Below are positions 1 to 9,010 of a stretch of DNA of 64,000 nucleotides, one piece after another. The notes beneath the pieces were generated by a model, which was given only the letters and a program-made list of their open reading frames with translations, had not been told where the DNA came from and did no database searches. Made by a program: the position numbers and the translations under genes. How positions within the stretch are numbered: the stretch's first letter is position 1; each line of letters begins with the position of its first letter. Where the stretch lies: NCBI GenBank assembly GCA_036747335.1, contig DAIOCL010000002.1, positions 21,632 through 85,631 on the forward strand, in the 5' to 3' direction. This DNA comes from UBA4660 sp002405435 (GTDB lineage Bacteria > Bacteroidota > Bacteroidia > Flavobacteriales_D > Sanyastnellaceae).

Positions 1-101
1 CATGCGCGCGGGCCTACAGGTCCGACGGGAATACTGAGGTCTGTGCCGTTTTCCAGGTCCGCCGTGAACCGCTCTGTTCCGACCGTAAGGGTAATTTTCA
101 T
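1..101 (-). CDS. Cyclase-family (kynurenine formamidase-like) protein, N-terminal part
   Basis: Only the first 33 codons are inside the window; the gene runs off the left edge. The visible N-terminus begins MKITLTVG and continues to LSIPVGPVGP. This resembles the opening of Bacteroidota cyclase-family proteins (PF04199), where a short beta-hairpin is followed by an S-I-P segment. The ATG overlaps the hemW stop codon as ATGA, so the two genes are translationally coupled. The family assignment rests on a short stretch and is tentative; that a gene starts here is more secure. Confidence 0.5.
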   Translation of the reverse strand, partial: MKITLTVGTERFTADLENGTDLSIPVGPVGPRA

Positions 102-1228
102 GCCGTCAGTTTAAAAAATCCAGCGGCTATCCGGTCCGCTTTGAGCAGTCCGGAAACCGTCAATTTATATACATCTTCGGTTGCTTCGAGGTCGCCGCAT
201 GCACGAAGGTCTTCTATTTCGCGGGAAAACTCTTCTTCGAATGCAATGCCCCACCGCGCGGTGATCTCCGCCGGGCGAATACCCTCTCTGGTGCGCAGCC
301 CCATCATGACGTACTCGTTGTAGAGCGTATAGCCCTCGAGCTGTTCGAGGGTGAAAGGGACCTTGCCCGCGGAGATTTCCCTGGCATAGACGTGGTTGTT
401 TGACACATTCCACTGCCTCGACTCACCGTTGTAGCTGTGTGCTGAAGGACCCAGACCCAGGTAGGGTTGGCCACTCCAGTAGGCACTGTTGTGCCTGCTT
501 TCAAATCCCGGACGCGCGAAGTTCGAGACCTCGTAACACATCAGACCCTCTGCGGCCAACCTTTCCAGGAGCATCATAAACTGGGCTGCACTCTGGTCGT
601 CCGGCTGCGGTCGCAATTCACCCTTGCGCCTGCGGTGACCAAACACTGTCTTTTCCTCAATGGTGAGGCAATAGGCGCTGATATGGGGTACCTCCAGGCC
701 GAGGGCCGTTTGTATGTTCTTTTCCCATTGCCCTTCCGGCGATACAGGGATGCCGTAGATAAGGTCAATGGTGATGTTTTCGATGCCTGTATCCTGACAG
801 GTTTTTACGGCGGCATCGGCCTGGGATGCCGAGTGTGACCGGTTGAGCCACCGAAGATCGGGCTCGTAAAAACTTTGGATGCCTATGCTCACCCGGTTGA
901 CGCCTGCAGCCAGCCATTGCCGCACCACTGCAGGACTAATGTCATCGGGGTTGGCTTCCAACGTAATTTCGGGATGGGCCAGTACGAACCGATTCCGAAC
1001 AGCGTCGAGCAAACGCGCTATGGCATCAGTACCGACCACGCTGGGTGTTCCTCCGCCGAAATAGACCGTATTGACCTCGCTGCCGGCGAGGTACGATGAC
1101 CTCAGGTGCATTTCGCTGTGAATGGCTTTCAGCACGGCATCCATACCGGCCGACGAGGTGGAAAAATGAAAATCACAATAATGGCAGGCCACCTTGCAAA
1201 AAGGGATATGGATGTAAATGCCTGCCAT
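98..1228 (-). CDS. hemW: Radical SAM heme chaperone HemW (coproporphyrinogen III oxidase-like)
   Basis: HemW is a cytoplasmic radical SAM protein that binds heme and delivers it to target proteins; it is often misannotated as oxygen-independent coproporphyrinogen oxidase. The 376 residues match the family length. The N-terminus has IYIHIPFCKVACHYCDF with the CxxxCxxC 4Fe-4S motif, followed by YFGGGTPS (the SAM-binding GGG) and later GIQSF, both typical of the family. The ATG is preceded after four bases by a TACCTTCG promoter box, so the mRNA may be leaderless. The downstream cyclase-family gene overlaps by ATGA. Confidence 0.93.
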   Translation of the reverse strand: MAGIYIHIPFCKVACHYCDFHFSTSSAGMDAVLKAIHSEMHLRSSYLAGSEVNTVYFGGGTPSVVGTDAIARLLDAVRNRFVLAHPEITLEANPDDISPAVVRQWLAAGVNRVSIGIQSFYEPDLRWLNRSHSASQADAAVKTCQDTGIENITIDLIYGIPVSPEGQWEKNIQTALGLEVPHISAYCLTIEEKTVFGHRRRKGELRPQPDDQSAAQFMMLLERLAAEGLMCYEVSNFARPGFESRHNSAYWSGQPYLGLGPSAHSYNGESRQWNVSNNHVYAREISAGKVPFTLEQLEGYTLYNEYVMMGLRTREGIRPAEITARWGIAFEEEFSREIEDLRACGDLEATEDVYKLTVSGLLKADRIAAGFFKLTA

Positions 1229-1232
1229 GCAG

Positions 1233-1240
1233 CGAAGGTA
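1233..1240 (-). promoter_or_regulatory. -7 promoter box (TACCTTCG) of hemW
   Basis: The minus strand reads TACCTTCG, a variant of the Bacteroidota -7 box TAnnTTTG, four bases before the hemW ATG. No clear -33 TTTG is visible. The spacing would put the transcription start on or beside the start codon. Confidence 0.5.
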
Positions 1241-1318
1241 GTGTCTGAAACCCGCGATGCAGGTGCGCGCAGCCCCAGGGGGCTTCCCCAGCCGTTTGCC
1301 GCTATTATTGCACTGACC

Positions 1319-2044
1319 ATGAAATTCATCCTGCTGACATCGCCCGGCCGGGCCTTTTTCTCCGTGGCCCTTGCACTGGGGTTATTGTCATCCTGCCGCA
1401 CCCTCGAACAGGCCTCCGTTCACGGCCTCAACAGTGGTTACTACCGGCTGGGCATGCCCGGTGAGATTGGCCAGAAGGTCTATGTAGATGTGCGTGAGGA
1501 AGCGCTCGCCGTATACCCGTCCACCGGTAAAACACCCGACAGCACTGCTGTGCTGACCCTCTATCCGGCCATTCCCGACAGCGCCGTGCTGCGCGAGGTC
1601 AGGCTGAGCAAACGCAGCCTCGATCTCGACGCCACTTCCATTCTTCTGAAATACCGGCCCGGCGCCTCCGGAATGCAGCCACAGCTCACGGCAGATTTCA
1701 ACCTCGCCTTCTATGCCGGCTGGCGGTTCGACCGCTATATCCTCAGCAGCAGCCGCGACCCACTTGGCAAGCCCTCCAACCGGATCCGAAGCCGTGGATA
1801 CGACATCGGCGTGTTTGCAGGACCGGGTACGACCCCGGTAACACCTTTCACCACGCGCGACCGGCGCGAGGTTGAATACAGCGGCATGATTGTTCAGGCC
1901 GGAGTGGCCGCCTTCATCGAGTCGGATGTAGCCAGCTTCGGACTGGCAGCGGGCTATGACCACCTGATGAATTCAGACCGAGACGTTTGGATATATACCG
2001 GCAAACCGTGGCTGGGTTTTATCGTGGGTGTAGCCCTGAACTGA
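1319..2044 (+). CDS. Hypothetical lipoprotein
   Basis: Unrecognised 241-residue protein. The frame is open further upstream, but the ATG at 1319 is preferred because it gives a lipoprotein signal peptide (MKFILLTSPGR, hydrophobic stretch, lipobox LLSSC) and because the upstream part lies over hemW. A TATTATTG box lies eight bases before this ATG. The mature part is beta-rich with aromatic residues (FNLAFYAGWRFDRY, near the middle) and ends in WLGFIVGVALN, which could be an outer-membrane strand or a lipid-anchored periplasmic domain. It is divergent from hemW. No catalytic motif was recognised. Confidence 0.7.
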   Translation: MKFILLTSPGRAFFSVALALGLLSSCRTLEQASVHGLNSGYYRLGMPGEIGQKVYVDVREEALAVYPSTGKTPDSTAVLTLYPAIPDSAVLREVRLSKRSLDLDATSILLKYRPGASGMQPQLTADFNLAFYAGWRFDRYILSSSRDPLGKPSNRIRSRGYDIGVFAGPGTTPVTPFTTRDRREVEYSGMIVQAGVAAFIESDVASFGLAAGYDHLMNSDRDVWIYTGKPWLGFIVGVALN

Positions 2045-2140
2045 TTGCGGGTTCATGAAGGATCAGCACGCGCATGCGTACATTTCCCGCCTTAACCTGC
2101 CGGATTTACGGAAAAAACCGGATGCACATAACCCATTGAT

Positions 2141-2839
2141 ATGACTGACATACTCGTTCCGCTGGTCTCACTCATCGCACTTGAAGTGATTCTGGGCATT
2201 GACAACATCATCTTTATTTCCATACTCGCCGACAAGCTGCCCGAAAACCAGCGCAACAAACTGCGCTACTGGGGTATTGGTATTGCCGTGATTATGCGTC
2301 TGTGCCTGCTGGCCTTTATTTCATGGATTCTGAAACTCGACCAGGTGCTGTTTAGCGTCATGGAAACCGACTTCACCGGCAAGGGCCTGATTCTGCTGGC
2401 AGGAGGGCTGTTTCTTATCTATAAGAGCACCAAGGAAATCTACCACAAATCCGAAATTGCTGCTGAGGAGTCTCCGCCCGTGCCCAAGGTTATTTCATTC
2501 GGCCGGTTGCTGACTGAAGTGGTAATTCTCGACCTGGTTTTTTCCATTGACTCCATCATCACGGCCGTGGGCATGGTGCAGGAGCTGTGGATCATGTACA
2601 CGGCCGTTATCATCACGGTGATCATTATACTGGTTGCCTCCAGGCCCATCAGCGAGTTTATCAGGAAGCACCCCTCCTTCAAGATTCTGGCGTTGTGTTT
2701 CCTGATGATGATCGGGGTGGCACTGCTGGCAGAAGGACTCAACTTCAAAATCCCGAAAGGGTATATCTACTTCTCGATGGCCTTTGCCTTCCTGGTGGAT
2801 TTTATTCAGATGAAAACCGTAAAAGTCCCCCGTGCCTGA
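2141..2839 (+). CDS. TerC family integral membrane protein
   Basis: A 232-residue polytopic inner-membrane protein. It has the internal repeat that defines TerC: EVILGIDNIIFISIL near residues 15-29 and DLVFSIDSIITAVGM near residues 131-145. The acidic residues of these repeats sit inside membrane helices. TerC/Alx-family proteins are linked to tellurite resistance and to manganese/metal export; the specific substrate here cannot be told. Seven or so hydrophobic segments are visible, and the short charged loop around KSTKEIYHKSE is cytoplasmic in the family. It stands alone, 96 bases after the lipoprotein gene. Confidence 0.9.
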   Translation: MTDILVPLVSLIALEVILGIDNIIFISILADKLPENQRNKLRYWGIGIAVIMRLCLLAFISWILKLDQVLFSVMETDFTGKGLILLAGGLFLIYKSTKEIYHKSEIAAEESPPVPKVISFGRLLTEVVILDLVFSIDSIITAVGMVQELWIMYTAVIITVIIILVASRPISEFIRKHPSFKILALCFLMMIGVALLAEGLNFKIPKGYIYFSMAFAFLVDFIQMKTVKVPRA

Positions 2840-2926
2840 ACAAGACTGCCTTCCGGGGGCGGGTGGTCGGAGTGTCTCACGCCGCGGGTTATGTGTCTGC
2901 ACGCCGCGGGGGGTGCGATTACGCCT

Positions 2927-2934
2927 TACTTTCG
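2927..2934 (+). promoter_or_regulatory. -7 promoter box (TACTTTCG)
   Basis: TACTTTCG fits the TAnnTTCG form seen elsewhere in this window. It lies 28 bases before the ATG of the biotin carrier gene, giving a leader of about 20-25 nt. Confidence 0.4.
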
Positions 2935-2962
2935 CCGTCAGGTCTAGCAGCCGCTACACATC

Positions 2963-3466
2963 ATGAAGCTAAAAACCAACGTGGACGGACAGACCCTTTG
3001 GGTCGAGTGGGTTCATCAGGGCCTCGTTCGGCTTGATGGCCGCGAGGTTGCAGTTGACCTTGTGACCGTTTCAGCGCGTGAAGTGCACCTGATTCACCGG
3101 GGGCGGTCAGTGACCGTCGAGCGCATCAGCGGAGCGGACGGCGAAAAAGAACTCGAAGTCTCCGTCAACGGAAAAAAATTCCGCGTCAGCCTTGAAGACC
3201 GGTTCGATGAACTGCTGAGGACCCTGGGCATGGAAAATACGGGGCAGGCCCGTACCGCTCAGGTAAAAGCCCCGATGCCGGGTCTTGTGCTGGATGTGCT
3301 GGTGGCGGAAGGCCAGGAGGTTGAAAAAGATACCCCGCTGGTGATCCTCGAAGCGATGAAAATGGAAAATGTCATCAAAAGTCCTGCTTCCGGAAAGATC
3401 AGGTCGGTGCCGGCCCAGAAGGGCAAGGCTGTTGAGAAAAACAGTGTACTCATTGAATTTCATTAA
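2963..3466 (+). CDS. Biotin carboxyl carrier protein (acetyl/propionyl-CoA carboxylase type)
   Basis: A 167-residue protein ending in a biotinyl domain. The biotin attachment motif is EAMKM near residues 130-134, framed by APMPGLVLDVLV upstream and SGKIRSV downstream, the usual biotinyl fold. The N-terminal ~90 residues (MKLKTNVDGQTLWVEW and following) match the small pre-biotin domain of Bacteroidota carrier proteins that work with a separate biotin carboxylase and carboxyltransferase. Those partners are not in the window, so which acyl-CoA carboxylase it serves is not known. The cytoplasmic carrier shuttles carboxybiotin between the two active sites. Confidence 0.88.
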   Translation: MKLKTNVDGQTLWVEWVHQGLVRLDGREVAVDLVTVSAREVHLIHRGRSVTVERISGADGEKELEVSVNGKKFRVSLEDRFDELLRTLGMENTGQARTAQVKAPMPGLVLDVLVAEGQEVEKDTPLVILEAMKMENVIKSPASGKIRSVPAQKGKAVEKNSVLIEFH

Positions 3467-3684
3467 TCTGCGGGCATTTTCCGGTCGCCGGGTCGCCGCC
3501 GGCTCATGCGCCCCGGCCGTTTTACCCACCTGATCCGCAACAATAACAAGGTTTTTCAGTTCGGTAAGCACCGGTCCTGCGTCCACAGGCCAGTGTTTAA
3601 TACTCTCTGCCAATTTTTGACATGGCCCTTACTGAAAATGGAACTTTGAGCCTTCGGGTAGCGTATAAGTTCAGCCGAATTACG

Positions 3685-4701
3685 ATGATGCTCCTCCGCC
3701 CTATAATCATCACGGCTCTCTTGCTGTGCAGTCAGCTGGCTTTCTCCCAGCTGTGCAATAATGCCGTGACCGTATGTGCCGATGCGTCTCCCGATGAAGA
3801 GCAACTCGTTCCTTCGCCTTTCTCCTTTCAGTGCATGAACGTCACGCAGAGTGCGTTTTACACTTTTCAGACCAACAACAATGCAGATGCCACCGGCGAG
3901 GTGCTCGTCTCGATTACCTCGATTGACTGTCCGGGAGATGCCGGAGCCGACTCGCTTGTGGCCATTGTCTTTGAATACCAGCAGGGTACCGACCCCTGCG
4001 ATCCGGCCAACTGGTCGAATGCCACCGGTTGCTTTACCGATACACTGGCTATTGAAATCGCCGTGCAAAACGTGCAGGCGAATGCGCAGTACTTCATTGT
4101 GGTGGGCTCAAACCAGGACTTCGCCAACGGCGCATGCGGTTTCGAAATTTCCATCTCCGGCGAGCCCGTTGACCTGCAGGCCTCTGTCAATCCGATCCAG
4201 ATCTCATTGGGTGAATCATCGCAACTCGGGGTGCTCGGCGGGGATGTCGTGACGGATCCCATTTCGGGCGATACGCTGATCAGCTATACCTGGTCTCCGG
4301 AAACCTGGCTCAACGACCCCAACATTCCCAACCCTGTTTCTACTCCTGAGCAGACCACAACCTATGTCGTTGAGGGCAATGTCGCCGGCTGTACGGTGAC
4401 TGATGCAGTCACGGTGATCGTGGGGCCGCCCATACTGATTTACAACACATTTTCGCCCAATGGCGACGGCATCAACGATGTGTGGACGCTGGAAGGCATT
4501 GAAATGTTTGAAAACTGCAGCGTCAGGGTCTATTCACGCTGGGGCCAGAGTGTTTTTAAATCCGTAGGCTATACCACCCCGTGGGACGGAACCAACGGTG
4601 GCCGGTTTCTGCCTACCGGAGCCTACTACTATGTAATTGAACTGAACGCTACTGAAGTTAACATTCCTCCCATCACCGGGGCGATTTCTATAATACACTG
4701 A
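3685..4701 (+). CDS. T9SS type-B sorting domain protein (gliding motility-associated C-terminal domain)
   Basis: A 338-residue secreted protein. The start at 3685 is chosen because it opens a standard signal peptide (MMLLRPIIITALLLC, cleavage near AFSQ); the frame stays open upstream to an ATG at 3622. A beta-rich N-terminal domain (CNNAVTVC, FQCMNVTQSAFYTF) is followed by an immunoglobulin/PKD-like stretch (WSPETWLNDP, TTTYVVEGN) and the type-B C-terminal domain: NTFSPNGDGINDVWTL, RVYSRWGQSVF, PWDGTNGG, PTGAYYYVIEL. That domain directs export by the T9SS and surface attachment. The next gene, a PorP/SprF homologue, overlaps the stop by one base, a pairing frequent in this phylum and thought to form a cargo-anchor pair. 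Confidence 0.9.
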   Translation: MMLLRPIIITALLLCSQLAFSQLCNNAVTVCADASPDEEQLVPSPFSFQCMNVTQSAFYTFQTNNNADATGEVLVSITSIDCPGDAGADSLVAIVFEYQQGTDPCDPANWSNATGCFTDTLAIEIAVQNVQANAQYFIVVGSNQDFANGACGFEISISGEPVDLQASVNPIQISLGESSQLGVLGGDVVTDPISGDTLISYTWSPETWLNDPNIPNPVSTPEQTTTYVVEGNVAGCTVTDAVTVIVGPPILIYNTFSPNGDGINDVWTLEGIEMFENCSVRVYSRWGQSVFKSVGYTTPWDGTNGGRFLPTGAYYYVIELNATEVNIPPITGAISIIH

Positions 4702-5636
4702 TGCCAACAAGCCGCAAATACCTGGTTATACTTTTACTGATGCTGAGCGGCTCAGCTGTTGTTGCGCAGCAATTGCCCCATTACACCAACTTCATCTATA
4801 ATTATTTCGCCTATAATCCGGCTGTTGCGGGCACTACCAAGTGTCTTGAGCTCAAACTCGGATACCGCGAACAATGGAAGGGTGTTCCTGAGTCACCGCG
4901 CACGGCATTTGCCAACCTGCATGGCAAAATAAAATCGGGTAAATGGAACTTCCATGGGCTAGGCGGACTGGTTGACAGCGATGATACCGGTCCCTTCAGC
5001 TATACCTCCATTCATGTAGCCTATGCCTACCATGCCCGTGTGGCGCGCAGGTACATGCTGGCGTCAGGCATTTCCGCGGGCTTCCAGCAATTCCGGGTCG
5101 ACTATGGGGGCATGATAATGGAAAACTACCTCGACCCTGCCATCGCGGGGCCTATCAGCAAGTTTGTATTGCCCAAGATCAACATCGGTCTCTGGCTTTA
5201 CCGCGGCGACCGCTTTTACGGCATCGCCATCCGGAACCTCAATGAAAATGCAGTGCCCGGACTGGGTGTGCAGAACCCAGACCTGCGCAGGCATTTCCAC
5301 TTCACTGCCGGACGGTCCATCAGGATGAATGAAGACTGGTTTTTCAAGCCTGCCCTCAATGTCAATTTTGTTTCCGCCAGTGACCCGGATTTTGATTTTA
5401 CGGCACAACTTGAGTACAAACAAAGGGTCACCTTCGGTTTGGGCGGACGTTTCGGCGTGGGTCTCACCGGACTCATGAAACTCAACCTTCTCAAGTATAT
5501 TACCGTGGCCTACGCCTACGACCTGACTCTTAACCCGCTCCGCGCTGACGGCCTCAATACACATGAAGTCATCATCGGTATCCGCGCCTGCTCAGGCGAA
5601 GAGCGTTCGAAGGTGCCCTGTGCGGCTTATGACTGA
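4701..5636 (+). CDS. PorP/SprF family type IX secretion outer-membrane protein
   Basis: A 311-residue outer-membrane beta-barrel with a signal peptide (MPTSRKYLVILLLML, cleavage after VVAQ). The PorP/SprF signature is clear: QQLPHYTNFIYNYFAYNPA near the N-terminus, then KLGYREQWKGVPESPRT. SprF-like proteins are needed for export or surface anchoring of the type-B cargo encoded beside them, and the immediately preceding gene is such a cargo. The last residues (CAAYD) do not form the usual barrel-ending aromatic, so the C-terminal tail may extend beyond the last strand. The start codon overlaps the previous stop (TGATG). Confidence 0.92.
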   Translation: MPTSRKYLVILLLMLSGSAVVAQQLPHYTNFIYNYFAYNPAVAGTTKCLELKLGYREQWKGVPESPRTAFANLHGKIKSGKWNFHGLGGLVDSDDTGPFSYTSIHVAYAYHARVARRYMLASGISAGFQQFRVDYGGMIMENYLDPAIAGPISKFVLPKINIGLWLYRGDRFYGIAIRNLNENAVPGLGVQNPDLRRHFHFTAGRSIRMNEDWFFKPALNVNFVSASDPDFDFTAQLEYKQRVTFGLGGRFGVGLTGLMKLNLLKYITVAYAYDLTLNPLRADGLNTHEVIIGIRACSGEERSKVPCAAYD

Positions 5637-5685
5637 GCGCCGATCCATCGGCCCTGCGCAGCAAGGGGCCAACCCTGACCATCCA

Positions 5686-5693
5686 TAACTTTG
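5686..5693 (+). promoter_or_regulatory. -7 promoter box (TAACTTTG)
   Basis: TAACTTTG matches TAnnTTTG fully, 53 bases before the ATG of the YjbR-like gene. It is the only such box between the porP-like gene and that gene. Confidence 0.5.
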
Positions 5694-5746
5694 CTATCCG
5701 TAATCCGCAGCCGACTGCTGTTTGTCGCGTTGTGCGGTTATCTGCC

Positions 5747-6094
5747 ATGGACATCGAAACTTTCAGGACGTTCTGCCTTTCCAAACCCGGCGTGGAAGAA
5801 GGGTTGCCTTTCGGACCGGATGTGCTGGTCTTTAAAGTAGGTAGCAAGATGTTCGCCCTCTGCCCCCTTGATCCTTTTGATCGGGTCAACCTGAAATGCG
5901 AGCCCACGCTGGCCCAGAGCCTCCGCGAACAATATCCGGAGGTAACTCCCGGTTATCACATGAACAAACAGCACTGGAATACGGTCAGGTTCGAAGGCCG
6001 CATAACGGAAGCCCTGCTGCGCGAATGGACCCTCCACAGCTACGAACTGGTAAAGGCGTCGTTGCCGGTGCGCGTCAGGGAAAAACTCGGTTGA
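5747..6094 (+). CDS. MmcQ/YjbR family protein
   Basis: A 115-residue cytoplasmic protein of the MmcQ/YjbR family (PF04237), which has a CyaY-like fold and is described as DNA-binding in E. coli YjbR; its cellular role is unsettled. Diagnostic stretches are FCLSKPGVEEGLPFGPD, VLVFKVGSKMFAL, VNLKCEPTLAQSLREQ, PGYHMNKQHWNTV and the C-terminal helix SYELVKASL. The start at ATG 5747 (MDIETFRTFC) fits the family; an in-frame ATG five codons upstream is possible. It is monocistronic, with its own -7 box. Confidence 0.88.
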   Translation: MDIETFRTFCLSKPGVEEGLPFGPDVLVFKVGSKMFALCPLDPFDRVNLKCEPTLAQSLREQYPEVTPGYHMNKQHWNTVRFEGRITEALLREWTLHSYELVKASLPVRVREKLG

Positions 6095-6182
6095 AAACTG
6101 GCCATGGCAGGCCTGTTGACCGGGGCTCCATTATGGGCTAACTTGCGCTGACCATTGTGTCTATGAACCCAAACTGTGCCTG

Positions 6183-6887
6183 ATGAACGAACCGGTCAAA
6201 TACAAGCGTCTCAAGGAAATTGCCGAAGAGCTTAACGCGCGTCTCGATGAACTGCATATCGGCCAGTTGAGCCGTGAGCAACTCGAACAGTTGGCGGACT
6301 ATAGCCGTGAGCTGTATGAGCGTCTGGTGGTATTGCGCTTTAAGGCCTACGACCACGACGTAAAGGAAAGTGAAGCCGATGCCGAATCACCCGCGCAGGT
6401 GTCGGCGGTTGAGCCGTCCGCGCTGGAACCCATTCCCTTCAAGGTGCGCGAAGCCGCTCAGGTCAATCTGCTCGATGCCATCGAGGAGGCCACCCAGGAT
6501 CAGCCGGCCACTCCAATACGCCCGGAAGTGCCCGCAGAGAAGCCCCGCGAAGAAGTGTCGGTACCCGCAGCCCAGGTAACCGCAGCGCCGAGTGTCAATG
6601 AACTCATCGGGGCCGGAATCGTGCGGCAGGCTCTCGCAGAAAACCTCGACAGCACTCCCATCCAGGACCTCAAAAAGGCCATTTCTCACAACCAGCGCTT
6701 TCAGTTTGCACGTGAACTTTTTAAGGGCAATAATCAGGAATACGAGGTGAGCGTCGACAAACTCAATACCACCAACAGGGAGGACGCCCTGCGCCACCTC
6801 AACTCACTCAAAAGCAAGTATGCCTGGAATGAAGAAGATCCGGTAGCCACAGACTTTATCGACCTGGTTGAACGCCGCCATTTGTGA
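6183..6887 (+). CDS. Conserved hypothetical protein, possible coiled-coil
   Basis: A 234-residue acidic protein without signal peptide or membrane segment. Residues 1-60 are a charged helix with heptad-like spacing (YKRLKEIAEELNARLDEL, LSREQLEQLADYSREL), likely a coiled coil. Residues 65-140 are Pro/Ala/Glu-rich and probably disordered. Residues 145-234 form a compact helical region (ISHNQRFQFARELFKGN, EDALRHLNSLKSKYAW) of a kind that recurs in Bacteroidota hypothetical proteins. No function is known to me. The stop overlaps the GTG start of rsmI (GTGA), so the two are translationally coupled. Confidence 0.75.
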   Translation: MNEPVKYKRLKEIAEELNARLDELHIGQLSREQLEQLADYSRELYERLVVLRFKAYDHDVKESEADAESPAQVSAVEPSALEPIPFKVREAAQVNLLDAIEEATQDQPATPIRPEVPAEKPREEVSVPAAQVTAAPSVNELIGAGIVRQALAENLDSTPIQDLKKAISHNQRFQFARELFKGNNQEYEVSVDKLNTTNREDALRHLNSLKSKYAWNEEDPVATDFIDLVERRHL

Positions 6888-7549
6888 AGCTCGTTCTTGT
6901 TCCCACGCCCATCGGTAATCTTGAAGACATTACCCTCAGGGCCATTCGCACCCTGAAAGAGGCGGATGCCGTAATCTGCGAAGACACGCGTGTTACGCGC
7001 AAACTGCTCACACACCTCGGTCTTCAGAAAAACCTGATTTCCTATCACCTCAACAACGAGCACAAGGTGGTTGATGGCATCGTCGCTCAGGTTCGTTTGG
7101 GAAAAACACTGGCGCTGGTGACCGATGCCGGAACGCCCGGCATCAGCGATCCCGGATTTCTGCTGGTGCGTGCATGCCTGCAGGAAGACATAGAGGTCGT
7201 TTGTCTGCCCGGACCTGTAGCTTTTGTGCCGGCCCTGGTGGCCAGCGGCCTGCCCACGGAAAGGTTTGTATTCGAAGGTTTTCTTCCCCATAAAAAAGGC
7301 CGGGAGACCCGCCTCAAACAGATTGCCGCCGAAACCCGAACGGTAGTGCTTTATGAATCTACCCACCGCATTCTCAAGACGCTCGAGCAGCTCGTCCAAT
7401 TTTGCGGACCCGACAGGCCTTGTGCCGTGGGCCGCGAACTGACCAAAATGCACGAGGAAATGGTGCGCGGAACCCTGGCCTCGGTGAGGCAGCATTTATC
7501 TGAACATGAAATTCGCGGAGAGTTTGTTGTCGTAATCGGCGCAACATGA
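6884..7549 (+). CDS. rsmI: 16S rRNA (cytidine(1402)-2'-O)-methyltransferase RsmI
   Basis: RsmI uses SAM to 2'-O-methylate C1402 of 16S rRNA in the decoding centre. The tetrapyrrole-methylase fold is recognisable from LVPTPIGNLEDITLRA at the N-terminus, ICEDTR, LVTDAGTPGISDPGF and LPGPVAFVPALVASGLP. At 221 residues it is the short form lacking the C-terminal extension of E. coli RsmI, which is usual in Bacteroidota. The start codon is GTG inside the stop of the preceding gene. It converges with radA across a gap of 19 bases. Confidence 0.95.
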   Translation: MKLVLVPTPIGNLEDITLRAIRTLKEADAVICEDTRVTRKLLTHLGLQKNLISYHLNNEHKVVDGIVAQVRLGKTLALVTDAGTPGISDPGFLLVRACLQEDIEVVCLPGPVAFVPALVASGLPTERFVFEGFLPHKKGRETRLKQIAAETRTVVLYESTHRILKTLEQLVQFCGPDRPCAVGRELTKMHEEMVRGTLASVRQHLSEHEIRGEFVVVIGAT

Positions 7550-7568
7550 GCGCGGCCGAATAAAGAAC

Positions 7569-8921
7569 TCAGGCAAACAAGAGCTGCAGCAACTCATCTA
7601 CACGTCCGACCATTTGCACCTTAACCCCGGTGCGTAGCGGATCGATGCCCTTGTTGTAGGATGATATATATATTTCACCGAAGCCAAGCCGTGCCGCTTC
7701 GCGCACCCGGTAATCCATACGCGCCACGGGGCGTATTTCTCCGCTCAATCCAACCTCACCGGCAAAACACATGTGCCTGGAAACGGGTATGTCCTGGTCG
7801 CTCGAAAGTATTGCGGCGATCACCGCAAGATCCATGGCGGGGTCTTCAATGCGCAATCCGCCGGCGATGTTGAGAAAAACATCTTTGTGTCCCAACCGGA
7901 ATCCACAGCGTTTTTCAAGCACGGCAAGTAACATATTGAGACGCCTCAGGTCGTATCCCGTGGTGCTTCGCTGCGGAGTCCCGTAGACAGCCGTGCTCAC
8001 CAGGGCCTGTACTTCCACCATCAGCGGCCGCACGCCCTCGAGCACCGCGGCAATGGCCGTTCCGCTGAGCGCGTCACTATGGCTTTGTATAAGTATCTCC
8101 GACGGATTGGCTACCTCACGCAGACCATCTGCCTGCATTTCATAGATACCGAGCTCGCTGGTGCTGCCGAAGCGGTTTTTGTGGGCGCGAAGGAGACGGT
8201 AGACATGGTGGCGGTCGCCTTCAAACTGCAGTACGGTATCTACCATGTGCTCGAGCACCTTGGGGCCCGCCAGCGTTCCTTCCTTGGTTATATGGCCTAT
8301 CAGGAATACTGCAGTTCCGCTTTCCTTAGCGAAACGCAACAGCTGGGTAGCGCACTCGCGCACCTGAGAAATGCTCCCGGGAGAACTTTCTACGGCCGAT
8401 GTCGCCAGGGTTTGAATGGAGTCAATAACCAGAAGTTGCGGCGCGAGTTGCGCGGCATGGTGCAGGATGTTCTCCAGCGAGGTTTCCATCAGCACCATAC
8501 AGGCGGGGTTCCGGCTGGGCATTCTGTCAACGCGCATGCGAATCTGCTCTTCGCTTTCTTCGCCGCTCACGTAAAGCACCTTCATGCCCTGCTGCTGGAG
8601 TGATACCTGCAGCATTAGGGTGCTTTTTCCGATACCCGGTTCACCTCCAAAGAGAATCAGGCTGCCCCTTACAATACCTCCGCCGAGTACCCGCTGCAGT
8701 TCGCCGTCGGCAAGGGGCAAGCGATCATGCGCGGCTGCTTCGAGGCTGTGAACCGGTTTGGGCTCATTCGACGCAACAGGCGCCTGACGCTGACCGGTGG
8801 CGCGCTGCACCACTTCCTCCACATAGGTATTCCATTCGCCGCAGGACGGGCAGCGGCCCATAAACTTGGGGGATTGTGCGCCGCAGTGCTGGCAGAAAAA
8901 AACAGTTTTTGGTTTCGACAT
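7569..8921 (-). CDS. radA: DNA repair protein RadA
   Basis: RadA (Sms) is a RecA-like, DnaB-type helicase that promotes branch migration of recombination intermediates. The 450 residues contain, in order: a four-Cys zinc finger (CQHCGAQSPKFMGRCPSCG, residues 10-28), the Walker A motif GGEPGIGKSTL, the RadA-specific KNRFGSTSELG box (KNRFG) and a C-terminal Lon-protease-like domain without catalytic residues (GHKDVFLNIAGGLR, FAGEVGLSGEIRPV). Length and motifs are complete. It lies downstream of the large T9SS cargo gene on the same strand, separated by about 160 bases. Confidence 0.97.
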   Translation of the reverse strand: MSKPKTVFFCQHCGAQSPKFMGRCPSCGEWNTYVEEVVQRATGQRQAPVASNEPKPVHSLEAAAHDRLPLADGELQRVLGGGIVRGSLILFGGEPGIGKSTLMLQVSLQQQGMKVLYVSGEESEEQIRMRVDRMPSRNPACMVLMETSLENILHHAAQLAPQLLVIDSIQTLATSAVESSPGSISQVRECATQLLRFAKESGTAVFLIGHITKEGTLAGPKVLEHMVDTVLQFEGDRHHVYRLLRAHKNRFGSTSELGIYEMQADGLREVANPSEILIQSHSDALSGTAIAAVLEGVRPLMVEVQALVSTAVYGTPQRSTTGYDLRRLNMLLAVLEKRCGFRLGHKDVFLNIAGGLRIEDPAMDLAVIAAILSSDQDIPVSRHMCFAGEVGLSGEIRPVARMDYRVREAARLGFGEIYISSYNKGIDPLRTGVKVQMVGRVDELLQLLFA

Positions 8922-9010
8922 CGGTTAACCCGCTTGAAGACCGCAGCCTAAGGACGCGGCGCCCCCATTCCACAACAGACATTTACAACCATCTGCGCAG
9001 GGCCTGCCGG

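Noticed and set aside
1106..1318. Upstream extension of the lipoprotein frame over hemW.
   Set aside because: The extension is antisense to hemW coding sequence and would destroy the lipoprotein signal; ATG 1319 opens it correctly.
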